Source: Hyphomicrobiales bacterium (GTDB lineage: Bacteria; Pseudomonadota; Alphaproteobacteria; Rhizobiales; Xanthobacteraceae). From it: a stretch of DNA of 64,000 nt. A model generated the notes under the pieces. The model saw only the letters and a list, made by a program, of their open reading frames with translations. It ran no database searches and was not told the DNA's origin. Of the stretch, positions 7,229 through 17,415 are shown in pieces; position 1 is the stretch's first letter, and every line of letters starts with the position of its first letter. Location of the stretch: the NCBI GenBank assembly GCA_017305535.1, contig JAFKKN010000001.1, forward strand, positions 297,145-361,144. The letters run 5' to 3'. Made by a program: the position numbers and the translations under genes.

Positions 7229-9613
7229 ATGGACAGCAAGACACCCCGACCGACCGCCAGCCTCGCCCGCGACAACGCCATTGCACTGCAAAAACACGCT
7301 GTCGGGCAACCCGTCCGCCGCAAGGAAGATGATACCCTCGTCCGCGGCAAGGGCCGCTACACCGACGACTTCAGCCTGCCCGGTCAGGCTCATGCCTGGA
7401 TGGTTCGCAGTTCCCATGCCCACGGCGTGATCCGCGCCATCGATATCAGTGCGGCGCGGCAGATGCCGGGCGTGCTCGGCATCTATGTCGGCAAGGACCT
7501 GGTGGAGGCCGGCTACACACCGATCCGTTGCAGCCTGCCGATGAAGAACGCCGACGGCTCGCCGCTGTTGCAGTCCGATCGCATGGCGCTGGCCATCGAC
7601 AAGGTGCGCTTCGTCGGCGATCCGGTCGCCTGCGTCGTCGCGGAAACCGCGGCGCAGGCGCGTGACGCCGCCGAGGCGGTGATCGTCGAGATCGATGAGC
7701 TGCCGTCGGTGACGAAATCCGAGGACGCCGTCAAGCCAGGTGCGCCGCTACTCTACGATCACATCCCCAACAACATCGCGCTCGACTATTACTCCGGCGA
7801 CCGTGACGCGACGGCGGCGGCTTTCGCCAAGGCAGCGCATGTCACCTCGCTCGACATCGTCAATACCCGCGTCGCCGTGGTGCCGATGGAGCCGCGCGCG
7901 GGGCTCGCCTCCTACGACAAAGCCAGCGACCGCTTCACCATACATGTAGCGACACAAGGCGTGTCCGGCAATCTGACCGCGCTGGCAAAGCTGATGAACC
8001 TGCCGCGTGAGAAAATCCGGCTGCTGACCTACAACGTCGGCGGCTCGTTCGGCATGAAAAACACAGGCTACCCGGAATACGTTTGTCTGCTGCACGCCTC
8101 GCGGCTGCTCAACCGGCCGGTGAAATGGCTGGAGGAGCGCTCGTCGAGCTTCCTTTCCGACAATCACGGCCGCGCGCAGGACGTGCGCGCCGAGCTGGCG
8201 TTCGACGCCAAGGGCGTCATCCTCGGCGTTCGCGTCACCGGCTTCGGCAACCTCGGCGCCTATATCGCCGGCGTCGGACCGCTGCCGCTGTCGCTCAACA
8301 TCGCCAAGAACATCGCCAGCGTCTATCGCACGCCGCTGATCGAGGTGGACATCAAGTGCGTGGTGACCAACACCACGTTCATGGGTGCCTATCGCGGTGC
8401 CGGCCGCCCTGAGGCCAATTATTTCATGGAGCGACTGCTCGACCGCGCGGCCGCCGAGATGGGCATCGACCGGCTGACCTTGCGCCGCCGCAACCTGATC
8501 AAACCGACGCAAATTCCGTTCGCTGCCGCCAACGGCATGACTTACGATTCCGGCGATTTCCCCGCCGTGCTCGACAAGGCGCTGGAGCTGGCCGACTACG
8601 CCGGTTTCGCCCAGCGCAAGCGCGAGGCGCGCAAGCGCGGCAAGCTGCGCGGCATCGCGGTCGGCTGCTATCTCGAAGTCACGGCCGGTTTCGCCGAACT
8701 CGGCAAGATCGATTTCAAACCGGACGGCACCGTACTCCTCACCACCGGCACGCTCGACTATGGCCAGGGCCACGCCACGCCGTTCGCGCAAGTGCTGGCC
8801 GCCAAGCTCGGCGTGCCGTTCGACAGTATCCGCCTGATGCAGAACGACAGCGACCTGGTGCATTCCGGCGGCGGCACCGGCGGCTCGCGTTCGATCATGG
8901 CAAGTGGCACCGCGATCGTCGAAGCCAGCGATCTGGTGATCGCCAAGGGCAAGACGGCCGCCGCCAACAAACTGGAAGCCGCCGAAAGCGACATCGAATT
9001 CGCCGACGGACGCTTCACCATCGCCGGCACCGACCGCTCGATCGGCCTGCTCGAACTCGCCAACGCGCTGCGCACGTCGCCGCCGGTGGACGGACAGCCC
9101 ACCTCGCTCGATGTCGATCATGCCTCGCCAGGGGTGCCGTCGACGTTTCCGAACGGCTGTCACATCAGCGAAGTCGAAATCGATCCCGACACCGGCGTAA
9201 CCAAGGTGGTGAAATATACCGGCGTCAACGATTTCGGCGTGGTCATCAATCCGATGATCGTCGCCGGTCAGTTGCACGGCGGCGTCGTGCAGGGCATCGG
9301 TCAGGTGCTGATGGAGGAAGTCAGCTACGACGACAACGGCCAGCCGATCACCGGCTCGTTCATGGACTACGCGATCCCGCGCGCCAGCGATGTGCCGGCG
9401 ATGACGAGCGGCGAACAACCCTCCCCCGCGACCAGCAATCCGCTCGGCGTGAAAGGCTGCGGCGAAGCCGGCTGTGCCGGCAGCCTCGCCACGCTGGTCA
9501 ATGCCGCGATCAATGCGATGGCGGACGAAGGCGTGACGCAGATCGAAATGCCGCTGACGCCGGAACGGGTGTGGCGCGCCCTGCGTGACGCGCGGCAATC
9601 GGCGCGAACCTGA
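7229..9613 (+). CDS. CoxL-like molybdopterin-binding aldehyde/CO dehydrogenase large subunit (form II)
   Basis: A 794-residue large subunit of the xanthine oxidase/CO dehydrogenase family, expected to bind Mo with molybdopterin cytosine dinucleotide. VGQPVRRKEDDTLVRGKGRYTDDF at the N-terminus is the family opening. The active-site loop reads AYRGAGRPEA, the form II version, not the AYxCSFR of true CO dehydrogenase, so oxidation of an aldehyde or heterocycle is more likely. The Moco-binding motifs YGQGHATPFAQV and VKGCGEAGC are present, the latter with the catalytic Glu. No FAD or 2Fe-2S subunit gene is adjacent, which leaves it without visible partners. Confidence 0.88.
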   Translation: MDSKTPRPTASLARDNAIALQKHAVGQPVRRKEDDTLVRGKGRYTDDFSLPGQAHAWMVRSSHAHGVIRAIDISAARQMPGVLGIYVGKDLVEAGYTPIRCSLPMKNADGSPLLQSDRMALAIDKVRFVGDPVACVVAETAAQARDAAEAVIVEIDELPSVTKSEDAVKPGAPLLYDHIPNNIALDYYSGDRDATAAAFAKAAHVTSLDIVNTRVAVVPMEPRAGLASYDKASDRFTIHVATQGVSGNLTALAKLMNLPREKIRLLTYNVGGSFGMKNTGYPEYVCLLHASRLLNRPVKWLEERSSSFLSDNHGRAQDVRAELAFDAKGVILGVRVTGFGNLGAYIAGVGPLPLSLNIAKNIASVYRTPLIEVDIKCVVTNTTFMGAYRGAGRPEANYFMERLLDRAAAEMGIDRLTLRRRNLIKPTQIPFAAANGMTYDSGDFPAVLDKALELADYAGFAQRKREARKRGKLRGIAVGCYLEVTAGFAELGKIDFKPDGTVLLTTGTLDYGQGHATPFAQVLAAKLGVPFDSIRLMQNDSDLVHSGGGTGGSRSIMASGTAIVEASDLVIAKGKTAAANKLEAAESDIEFADGRFTIAGTDRSIGLLELANALRTSPPVDGQPTSLDVDHASPGVPSTFPNGCHISEVEIDPDTGVTKVVKYTGVNDFGVVINPMIVAGQLHGGVVQGIGQVLMEEVSYDDNGQPITGSFMDYAIPRASDVPAMTSGEQPSPATSNPLGVKGCGEAGCAGSLATLVNAAINAMADEGVTQIEMPLTPERVWRALRDARQSART

Positions 9614-9644
9614 GTCGAAACAGAATTCGTAACCTCAAACTCAG

Positions 9645-9778
9645 CGTCGTCCCCGCGAAGGCGGGGACCCAGAACCCCTGGCAGTGGTGCTGAAAGGGAC
9701 CTGTCGCAAAAGACGACGACCGTTTTTCGTATCATTAGCGACACGGCGTATGGGTCCCCGCCTGCGCGGGGACGACGA
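9645..9778. repeat. paired GC-palindrome repeat between convergent genes
   Basis: CGTCGTCCCCGCGAAGGCGG from 9645 is matched by an inverted copy GGGTCCCCGCCTGCGCGGGG ending near 9771, so the two ends can pair over about 130 bp and each can fold alone. A partial relative occurs at 17339-17368. It sits between the converging CoxL-like and hot-dog genes. Confidence 0.8.
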
Positions 9779-9843
9779 TCGTCGTATTGGACACCCGTGC
9801 ACGAAACGGATGTCTCATCAGCCACGAAAGTAGTCCGATCAAC

Positions 9844-10641
9844 CTACGCCGCCGCCTGCACGCGCGGCTTGTAGATCGCGATGTGGTGGCAATGCGCGAC
9901 CGGGGTGCGGCCATTGGCGACCACCAGCGCGTCGAGTTCGACAAAGCGGTGGCCCTTCTTCTCGTAGTTCGCGGTGACTTTGGCGCGCGCCGCCAACTCG
10001 TCGTGAGGATGCGCCGATGCCAGCAGTTGCATCGCGCTACCGACGTGAATCCACGGACCGAGAATAGCGTTCTGCACCAGCACCTGATTCATGATGCGCT
10101 GGAAGATGCCGGGATGCAGCGCACCGGCATCACGATAAATCTGGTCGGTGGCCCGTACGTCGGTGAGATATTCGGTGAACTCCTTGTTGCTCCAGCTCCG
10201 TGGCGCGGTGCCGAGCCAGGCGCCGAGCTTGTAGGAATTGTCGTCGACCGGAAGGCGCTCAGTGACCGGCGCCGTCTCGGGATAGTCGCTCAGCACGACC
10301 CGTTCGGTGCGGTCCGGCAGCGACGCCTGACCGGTGGCGCAAAGCTGGCCTTTGCTTTCGACCCGCAGCGTCAGCCCTTGCGCGTCCTCTTCAGCAATGA
10401 CATCCGCCATCTCGCCGTCATAGACCGGCTTGACGAAGCGCCCCTCGATCCGCCCGCGCTCCAGAAAGGTGCGGCCCCAGCGTGCGATCGGCATATGCAT
10501 CATGTAGGCCAGCACCTCGACGCCGGGAACCAGCCCGCCGCTGAAACCGTATTGCCGCGCCACCGCGTCGTCGTGAATCTTGTTTTCGGATTGTTTCGCG
10601 GTGTTATACGCCTCGACGCGGTACGGCTGCATGCTGGACAT
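9844..10641 (-). CDS. hot-dog fold (MaoC/FAS1-type) dehydratase-like protein
   Basis: A 265-residue protein that reads as two hot-dog-like halves. The first includes VARQYGFSGGLVPGVEVLAYM and the strand motif GRFVKPVYDGEMADV. The second includes HPGIFQRIMNQVLVQN, GPWIHVGSAMQLL and KVTANYEKKGHRFVELDALVV. GLVPGVEVLAYM resembles the HGxxxxxL helix of MaoC hydratases, but the usual catalytic Asp/His pair is not clear. It probably acts on an acyl-CoA-type ligand. The start MSSMQPY at 10641 was chosen because GGAAG lies upstream; the longer reading frame is leader sequence. Confidence 0.65.
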   Translation of the reverse strand: MSSMQPYRVEAYNTAKQSENKIHDDAVARQYGFSGGLVPGVEVLAYMMHMPIARWGRTFLERGRIEGRFVKPVYDGEMADVIAEEDAQGLTLRVESKGQLCATGQASLPDRTERVVLSDYPETAPVTERLPVDDNSYKLGAWLGTAPRSWSNKEFTEYLTDVRATDQIYRDAGALHPGIFQRIMNQVLVQNAILGPWIHVGSAMQLLASAHPHDELAARAKVTANYEKKGHRFVELDALVVANGRTPVAHCHHIAIYKPRVQAAA

Positions 10642-10787
10642 CGATCTTCCATTCTCGTTGGCGACAATTGCAGCAATGCTACGCGCCCAGCCGGTGATGG
10701 CAAGGCCGCCCTTTCGCAACGCTCGCATTTTGCGGCCCGATCGCATAGATAAGCGGGCCGCACATTCCGCCGACAGGAAATTCGCTT

Positions 10788-11258
10788 GTGACCACGCCGC
10801 GTATCTATATCGACGCCGATGCCTGCCCGGTGAAGGACGAGGTTTATCGTGTCGCTGCGCGCCACAACCTGCCGGTGAGCGTGGTGGCGGGTAAATTCAT
10901 CCGCGTCCCGCAAGACCCGCTGATCGAACGCATCGCCGCCGGTGACGGCATGGATGCCGCCGACGACTGGATCGCGGAGCGCGCCGGCAAGCATGATATC
11001 GTCATCACCGCCGACATTCCGCTCGCCAGCCGCTGCGTCAAGGCCGGCGCCTCCGTGATCGCACCGACCGGCAAGCCGTTCACGGAAGAGTCGATCGGGA
11101 TGACGCTCGCGGTGCGCAATCTGATGACCGACCTGCGCTCCAGCGGCGAAGTCACCGGCGGGCCGGCGGCGTTCTCGCCGCGTCATCGCTCCGCCTTTCT
11201 CTCGGCGCTCGACCAGGCTATCCGGCGCATCCAGCGCGCGCAGACCAGCGGCGTCTGA
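10788..11258 (+). CDS. YaiI/YqxD (DUF188) family protein
   Basis: A 156-residue protein with the family N-terminus [16 protein letters not shown] and the later motifs [23 protein letters not shown] and FTEESIGM. These are PIN-like fold acidic positions typical of UPF0178/DUF188. Its biochemical role is not established; the fold suggests a nuclease-like metal site. It starts with GTG at 10788, preceded by AGGAAA. It is followed after 34 bases by an ABC-F gene on the same strand, possibly cotranscribed. Confidence 0.9.
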   Translation: MTTPRIYIDADACPVKDEVYRVAARHNLPVSVVAGKFIRVPQDPLIERIAAGDGMDAADDWIAERAGKHDIVITADIPLASRCVKAGASVIAPTGKPFTEESIGMTLAVRNLMTDLRSSGEVTGGPAAFSPRHRSAFLSALDQAIRRIQRAQTSGV

Positions 11259-11292
11259 CAATCACTCGAATTTCGATCCAGTTGAAAGCAAT

Positions 11293-13107
<1,815 letters not shown>

Positions 13108-13135
13108 AACGTCTCAGGCCCGAGATAGTAGCTGC

Positions 13136-13204
13136 GTTATTGCCGGGCTTGACCCGGCAATCCATCCAAGGATGATGGATGCGCAGATCAAGTCTGCGCA
13201 TGAC
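13136..13204. repeat. palindromic intergenic repeat, inverted relative to 4964-5048
   Basis: TTGCCGGGCTTGACCCGGCAA followed by ATGCGCAGATCAAGTCTGCGCAT. These are the same two palindromic units as at 4964-5048 but in opposite order and orientation, with a shorter spacer. It lies between the ABC-F and DSD1-type genes, which are on the same strand. Confidence 0.8.
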
Positions 13205-13248
13205 GAAAACCTTACAAGAGATACAGAACGGCTTTTGAGGATTCTCTC

Positions 13249-14328
13249 ATGACCACTCCCCTCGCCGCCAAAATCGCCCGCGAATTCGGCACGCCCGCCG
13301 CGGTGATCGACATGGACCGCGTCAAGCGCAACATCGCGCGGGTGCAGGCGGCGTGCGACGCGGCCGGCGTCGCCAACCGGCCGCACATCAAGACGCACAA
13401 ATCGCCGGAGCTGGCGAAACTCCAGATCAAGGCCGGCGCGCGCGGCATCACCTGCCAGAAGCTGGGCGAAGCCGAGGTGATGGCTGATGCCGGCATCGAC
13501 GACATCCTCATCAGCTATAACCTGCTCGGCGACGAGAAGATGGCGCGGCTCGGTGCATTACGCTCCCGCATCGACGTCACGGTCGCCGCCGACAATCCCG
13601 TTGTCGTCGCCGATCTCACCAAGGCTGCGGCCGCCGCCGGACGTTCGTTGCCGGTGGTGGTGGAATGCGACACCGGCCGCAAGCGCGCTGGCGTGGAAAC
13701 GCCCGCCGAGGCCATTGAATTGGCGCGCATCATCTCGACATCGCCGGGCTTGAGCTTCGCGGGTTTCATGCTGTACCCGACTGAAACGGGCTGGCCGCAG
13801 GCGCAGACGTTTTTCGACGACGCATTGGCCGGCGTCCGCGCGCTAGGACTGGAGCCCACTATCGTCTCCACCGGCGGCACGCCGAACCTGAAGAACCTGG
13901 GCCAATTGCGTGGCGCGACCGAGCATCGGCCCGGCACCTACATCTACAACGACCGCATGCAGATGACCGCGGGCGTCGCCACGCTCGACGACTGCGCGCT
14001 ACATATCTATTCGACAGTGGTGAGCCGCGCCGCACCCGAGCGCGGCATTCTCGACGCCGGCTCCAAGACGCTGACAGCCGACACTGGCGGACTTGACGGT
14101 TTCGGCCTGATCCTCGAACACCCGGAAGCGAAGATCGCGCGCTTCGCCGAGGAGCACGGCTTCCTCGACCTGTCGCGCAGCAACACCCGGCCGAACATCG
14201 GCGACGTGGTGCGCATCGTGCCGAACCACGTCTGCGTCGTGGTCAACATGCTCGATGAGGTGGTGATGGTACGCGGCGAGGAAATTATCGGCGTGCTCCC
14301 CGTCGCCGCGCGCGGAAAATTGCGGTAG
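13249..14328 (+). CDS. DSD1-type PLP enzyme (D-threonine aldolase / D-serine dehydratase family)
   Basis: A 359-residue fold-type III PLP enzyme. VIDMDRVKRN leads to RPHIKTHKS at 44-52, where Lys48 is the expected PLP lysine. ECDTGRKRAGV and GGTPNL are cofactor-loop motifs. Near the C-terminus PNHVCVVVN places His327 and Cys329 as an HxC metal pair. This matches zinc-dependent D-serine dehydratases, whereas D-threonine aldolases have HxD in what I recall. The substrate is therefore a D-hydroxy-amino acid, with D-serine or D-threonine both possible. The start has GAGGA upstream. It is alone in its transcription unit. Confidence 0.85.
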   Translation: MTTPLAAKIAREFGTPAAVIDMDRVKRNIARVQAACDAAGVANRPHIKTHKSPELAKLQIKAGARGITCQKLGEAEVMADAGIDDILISYNLLGDEKMARLGALRSRIDVTVAADNPVVVADLTKAAAAAGRSLPVVVECDTGRKRAGVETPAEAIELARIISTSPGLSFAGFMLYPTETGWPQAQTFFDDALAGVRALGLEPTIVSTGGTPNLKNLGQLRGATEHRPGTYIYNDRMQMTAGVATLDDCALHIYSTVVSRAAPERGILDAGSKTLTADTGGLDGFGLILEHPEAKIARFAEEHGFLDLSRSNTRPNIGDVVRIVPNHVCVVVNMLDEVVMVRGEEIIGVLPVAARGKLR

Positions 14329-14351
14329 CGCGCATCCTGTAAAAAACGAGT

Positions 14352-14449
14352 CATAGCCGGGCATAGCCGTTCGAAGAACGGCGTCGCTTCGCTCGCCCAT
14401 AGCCGTTCGAAGAACGGCGTCGCTTCGCTCGCCTATGGTCCCGGCTATC
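14352..14449. repeat. tandem-duplicated palindromic element
   Basis: A 36-bp unit starting CATAGCCGTTCGAAGAACGG occurs twice without a gap and without mismatch (14362-14397 and 14398-14433). Each unit holds the hairpin CCGTTC-GAA-GAACGG. The pair is bracketed by ATAGCCGGG on the left and CCCGGCTAT on the right. It lies between convergent genes. Confidence 0.9.
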
Positions 14450-14528
14450 CACGTCCCACCTTTTTGAATCTCGGCAAGAACGTGGACGCCCGCGACGGGC
14501 GCGGGCATGACAAACACCAAGACGGCAA

Positions 14529-15761
14529 TCATCGACGAACGAAAGCAAGCGCGCCCCGCCCCGCCGCCACGCCGGTCGCGAACGATGCCTGCAACAGATA
14601 GCCGCCGGTCGGCGCTTCCCAATCGAGCATCTCGCCCGCAGCGAATACGCCCGGCAGCCGGCGCAGCATGAAGGCCTCGTCGAGTTCGTCGAATACGATG
14701 CCACCCGCGGTTGAGATCGCGCGGTCGAGTCCGGCTGTCCCGACCAGAGCAATTCGCACGTCGTTGATATGCGTAGCCAGATCGTCCGACGACAAGCGCG
14801 GCAGATCGATCTGCGCGGCGAGCGCGGATTCATGCAGCAGCCCGATCTCTACCGGCGCGAGCCCGGCGGCTTTGCGCAGGTACGTCGCAAATGATTGCTT
14901 ACCGCGCGGTTTGGACAATCGCGCGATCAATCGCCGCTGATCCAAATCCGGACGCAATACGAGGTGCAACGTCGCCTGTCCCGCCCGCGCAATCTCATCG
15001 CGCAACACAGAAGCCAGCGCGTAGATCGCGCCGCCCTCAATGCCGCCGCGGCCGATCATTGCTTCGCCGCGCACGGTGTTCGCACCAAATCGCAGTTCGA
15101 TATTCTTCAGCGGCTGACCGACGAAGCGTTCGCTGAATCTTTCAGACCAGGCCACCGCGAACCCGCAATTGGCCGGTCGCAGCGGCGCAATGTTCACACC
15201 ACGTTGCCGCAACAAATCGACCCAATGCCCATCAGAGCCGAGACGCGGCCAGCTCGCACCGCCGAGCGCCAGCATCGTCGCGGCAGGCTTCACTGTTACT
15301 TGCCCTTGTGGTGATTCGAACAAGAGGCGACTATCGGCGTCCCATCCTGTCCAGCGATGGCGCAGGGCCAGTCGCACGCCACCTGCATCGAGCCGCCGCA
15401 GCCAGGCGCGTAACAACGGCGACGCCTTGAAGGCTTGCGGGAATACTCGCCCGCTGGAGCCGATGAAGGTCGGCTGGCCGAGCGTTTCGCTCCATACGCG
15501 CAACGCCTCTGGGGAAAATGCGTCGACGGCGGCCGCCAGGCGCGACCGCGCATCGCCGTAACGCGCCATGAATTGCGCCAGCGGCTCGCTGTGCGTGAGA
15601 TTGAGGCCGCCACGCCCGGCCATCAGCAGCTTGCGGCCGGCCGACGGCATCGCGTCATAGACGGTGACCGACGCGCCGCCGTCCGCCAGCACCTCGGCCG
15701 CCATCAGACCGGCAGGCCCCGCCCCGATCACCGCGACGTCTGGTTTCGGAGCGGCGGCCAT
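14529..15761 (-). CDS. BaiN/HI0933-like FAD-dependent flavoprotein
   Basis: A 410-residue flavoprotein. The FAD-binding GxGxxG motif AVIGAGPAGLMAAE is near residues 9-22. The family motif GRGGLNLTHSE follows, and a second FAD region PGVFAAGEMLDWEAPTGGYLLQ is near the C-terminus. Relatives include BaiN of bile-acid metabolism and YhiN, whose physiological substrates are mostly unknown. The ATG at 15761 begins 11 bases past the stop of the upstream SDR gene, so the two are probably cotranscribed. The longer open frame upstream of 15761 overlaps the SDR gene and was rejected. Confidence 0.88.
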   Translation of the reverse strand: MAAAPKPDVAVIGAGPAGLMAAEVLADGGASVTVYDAMPSAGRKLLMAGRGGLNLTHSEPLAQFMARYGDARSRLAAAVDAFSPEALRVWSETLGQPTFIGSSGRVFPQAFKASPLLRAWLRRLDAGGVRLALRHRWTGWDADSRLLFESPQGQVTVKPAATMLALGGASWPRLGSDGHWVDLLRQRGVNIAPLRPANCGFAVAWSERFSERFVGQPLKNIELRFGANTVRGEAMIGRGGIEGGAIYALASVLRDEIARAGQATLHLVLRPDLDQRRLIARLSKPRGKQSFATYLRKAAGLAPVEIGLLHESALAAQIDLPRLSSDDLATHINDVRIALVGTAGLDRAISTAGGIVFDELDEAFMLRRLPGVFAAGEMLDWEAPTGGYLLQASFATGVAAGRGALAFVRR

Positions 15762-15772
15762 GGCGATGCCGC

Positions 15773-16696
15773 CTACTTCTCCAGTTTGATGCCAGCGGCG
15801 GCCGCAGCCTGCGCGACGTATTTCTGCGTCTGCTGGAACGCGCCCTCGAGCGCCTTCGCCTTCGACATGTCGGCGATCTCGTTGAAGTGCGCGGCGATGG
15901 CGTCCGGGGTCCACTCGTTCCGCGGCAGGTTGATGCCTTCGGATTCCAGAACCTTGATCACCGCGAACGACCCAGCGCCGGCGCCCATGATGGTGCGCGT
16001 CGGGGCGTTTTCGCCGAGCAGGAACAGCACCGCCGGAGTGATCGCGTCCGGCCGCATCAGGTCGAGCGCCTGCTTCGGCAGCAGCTCTTCCGTCATGCGG
16101 GTCGCGGCGGTCGGCGAGATGATGTTGACGCGGATATCGGTCTTGCGGCCTTCCTCGGCCAGCACGTTCATCAGCCCGACCATGCCGGATTTCGCCGCGC
16201 CGTAGTTCGCCTGGCCAAAATTGCCGTAAAGGCCGGACGACGAGGTGGTGAGCACGATGCGGCCGTAATTACGGGTACGCATGCCTTCCCACACAGCCTT
16301 GCAGCAATAGAACGTTCCGGTGAGGTGCACGTTCAGCACTTTGGCGAAGTCCGCGACTTCCATCTTCGCGAACGACTTGTCGCGCAGGATGCCGGCGTTG
16401 GCGCACATGATGTCAACGCTGCCCCACTTTTCAGTCGCCTTCGCGACCATCTCGGTGACCTGCTCGAAATCGGAGACGTCGGCACCATCGGCCATGGCTT
16501 CGCCGCCGGCCTTGCGGATTTCCTCGACCACGGCTTCGGCCGCCGTCATCGAACCGCCGGTGCCGTCGCGTGCACCGCCAAAATCATTGACGACGACCTT
16601 GGCACCGTAGCGCGCCAGCCCCAGCGCGTGCGCGCGCCCGAGACCATTGCCCGCGCCAGTGACGATGGCGACGCGTCCGTCAAATCTGATTGTCAT
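15773..16696 (-). CDS. SDR 3-hydroxyacyl-CoA dehydrogenase-like (MFE-2 type)
   Basis: A 307-residue short-chain dehydrogenase. TGAGNGLGRAHA at about 13-24 is the NAD(P) glycine motif. VVNDFGGARDGTGGS is typical of the SDR domain of peroxisomal multifunctional enzyme type 2, which oxidises (3R)-hydroxyacyl-CoA. NAG, the catalytic Ser in LTTSSSGLYGN and YGAAKSG with the catalytic Tyr/Lys follow. It starts 16 bases after the MaoC-type hydratase gene ends, so hydratase and dehydrogenase are paired as in MFE-2 but on separate chains. The substrate is probably an acyl-CoA; chain length is unknown. Confidence 0.85.
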   Translation of the reverse strand: MTIRFDGRVAIVTGAGNGLGRAHALGLARYGAKVVVNDFGGARDGTGGSMTAAEAVVEEIRKAGGEAMADGADVSDFEQVTEMVAKATEKWGSVDIMCANAGILRDKSFAKMEVADFAKVLNVHLTGTFYCCKAVWEGMRTRNYGRIVLTTSSSGLYGNFGQANYGAAKSGMVGLMNVLAEEGRKTDIRVNIISPTAATRMTEELLPKQALDLMRPDAITPAVLFLLGENAPTRTIMGAGAGSFAVIKVLESEGINLPRNEWTPDAIAAHFNEIADMSKAKALEGAFQQTQKYVAQAAAAAGIKLEK

Positions 16697-16712
16697 GTTG
16701 TCATTCCCAGTT

Positions 16713-17177
16713 TCAAGCAAAGTACAGGAGGCCGAGCCAGTCGGCGGCCAGCGCCGGCTTGGCTTCGCCGTCGATCTCGACGCTGACGCTGGTGCGCGAC
16801 AGCAGTTCGTTCGGGCCACGCATCTTCGCTTCGGTCAGCGTGAAGCGCCCCCGCACCCGCGAGCCGGCGCGCACCGGCGAGACGAAGCGCAGCTTGTCGA
16901 AGCCGTAATTGACACCCATAGTCGCGCCTTCGATCTTCGGCAGCGCCTCATAGGAGAACACGCTGAGCAGCGACAGCGTCAGGAATCCGTGCGCCACCGT
17001 GGCGCCGAACGGCGTTTCACGCGCCGCTCGCTCGGGATCGATGTGGATGAATTGATGGTCCTCGGTAACGTCGGCGAAAGCATCGATCCGGCTCTGATCC
17101 ACGGTGTGCCAGGCGGATATTCCGATTTCCTTGCCAACGAGGGCGAAATAGGCGTCGCGGGTGATCGTCAAGCTCAT
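16713..17177 (-). CDS. MaoC-family (R)-specific enoyl-CoA hydratase-like protein
   Basis: A 154-residue single hot-dog protein. TEDHQFIHIDPERA at about 45-58 and VAHGFLTLSLLS are the MaoC motif, including Asp/His positions used to hydrate trans-2-enoyl-CoA to (3R)-hydroxyacyl-CoA. The start MSLTITRD at 17177 is preceded by AGGA. The gene precedes the MFE-2-type SDR by 16 bases, which would oxidise the product. The two probably act together in a beta-oxidation-like route. Confidence 0.85.
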   Translation of the reverse strand: MSLTITRDAYFALVGKEIGISAWHTVDQSRIDAFADVTEDHQFIHIDPERAARETPFGATVAHGFLTLSLLSVFSYEALPKIEGATMGVNYGFDKLRFVSPVRAGSRVRGRFTLTEAKMRGPNELLSRTSVSVEIDGEAKPALAADWLGLLYFA

Positions 17178-17338
17178 TCTGGTCCTGCTGTCGAAAGGTT
17201 CGGCAGCAGTTTTCACAGAAAGGTTCAATGGCCAAGTGAAATATGCAGGAATTTTCGCTTGAGCTTAACGTCGATCCTGCCCTTTGACGTCAGAGCCTGA
17301 TCGGAAACTCGTTTTGCGAGCAGATTTGCAGTACGAAA

Positions 17339-17368
17339 GCATGGCCCCTGCGAAGGCAGGGACGACGC
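17339..17368. repeat. partial GC-palindrome repeat
   Basis: GCATGGCCCCTGCGAAGGCAG and the following GGGACGACG resemble one arm of the element at 9645-9778. It lies in the 238-bp gap between the acyl-CoA synthetase stop and the MaoC gene start. Otherwise that gap shows nothing I can name. Confidence 0.5.
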
Positions 17369-17415
17369 CAAGCATGTCGATCGGACGAAATACAATCCGA
17401 GCCAGATTTTAACTC

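Noticed and set aside
7748-9598. 616-codon open frame on the minus strand opposite the CoxL-like gene
   Set aside because: Its product is His/Arg/Ala/Gly-rich with no recognisable domain. It is the typical antisense shadow of a high-GC gene, and the plus-strand frame has intact family motifs.
14362-14433. possible CRISPR-like repeat array
   Set aside because: Two directly adjacent units with no spacer between them and no cas genes; it is a tandem duplication of a palindrome.
15762-15914. 51-residue N-terminal extension of the BaiN-like protein
   Set aside because: It overlaps the SDR gene end and is Arg-rich. The FAD motif sits at the normal distance from the ATG at 15761.
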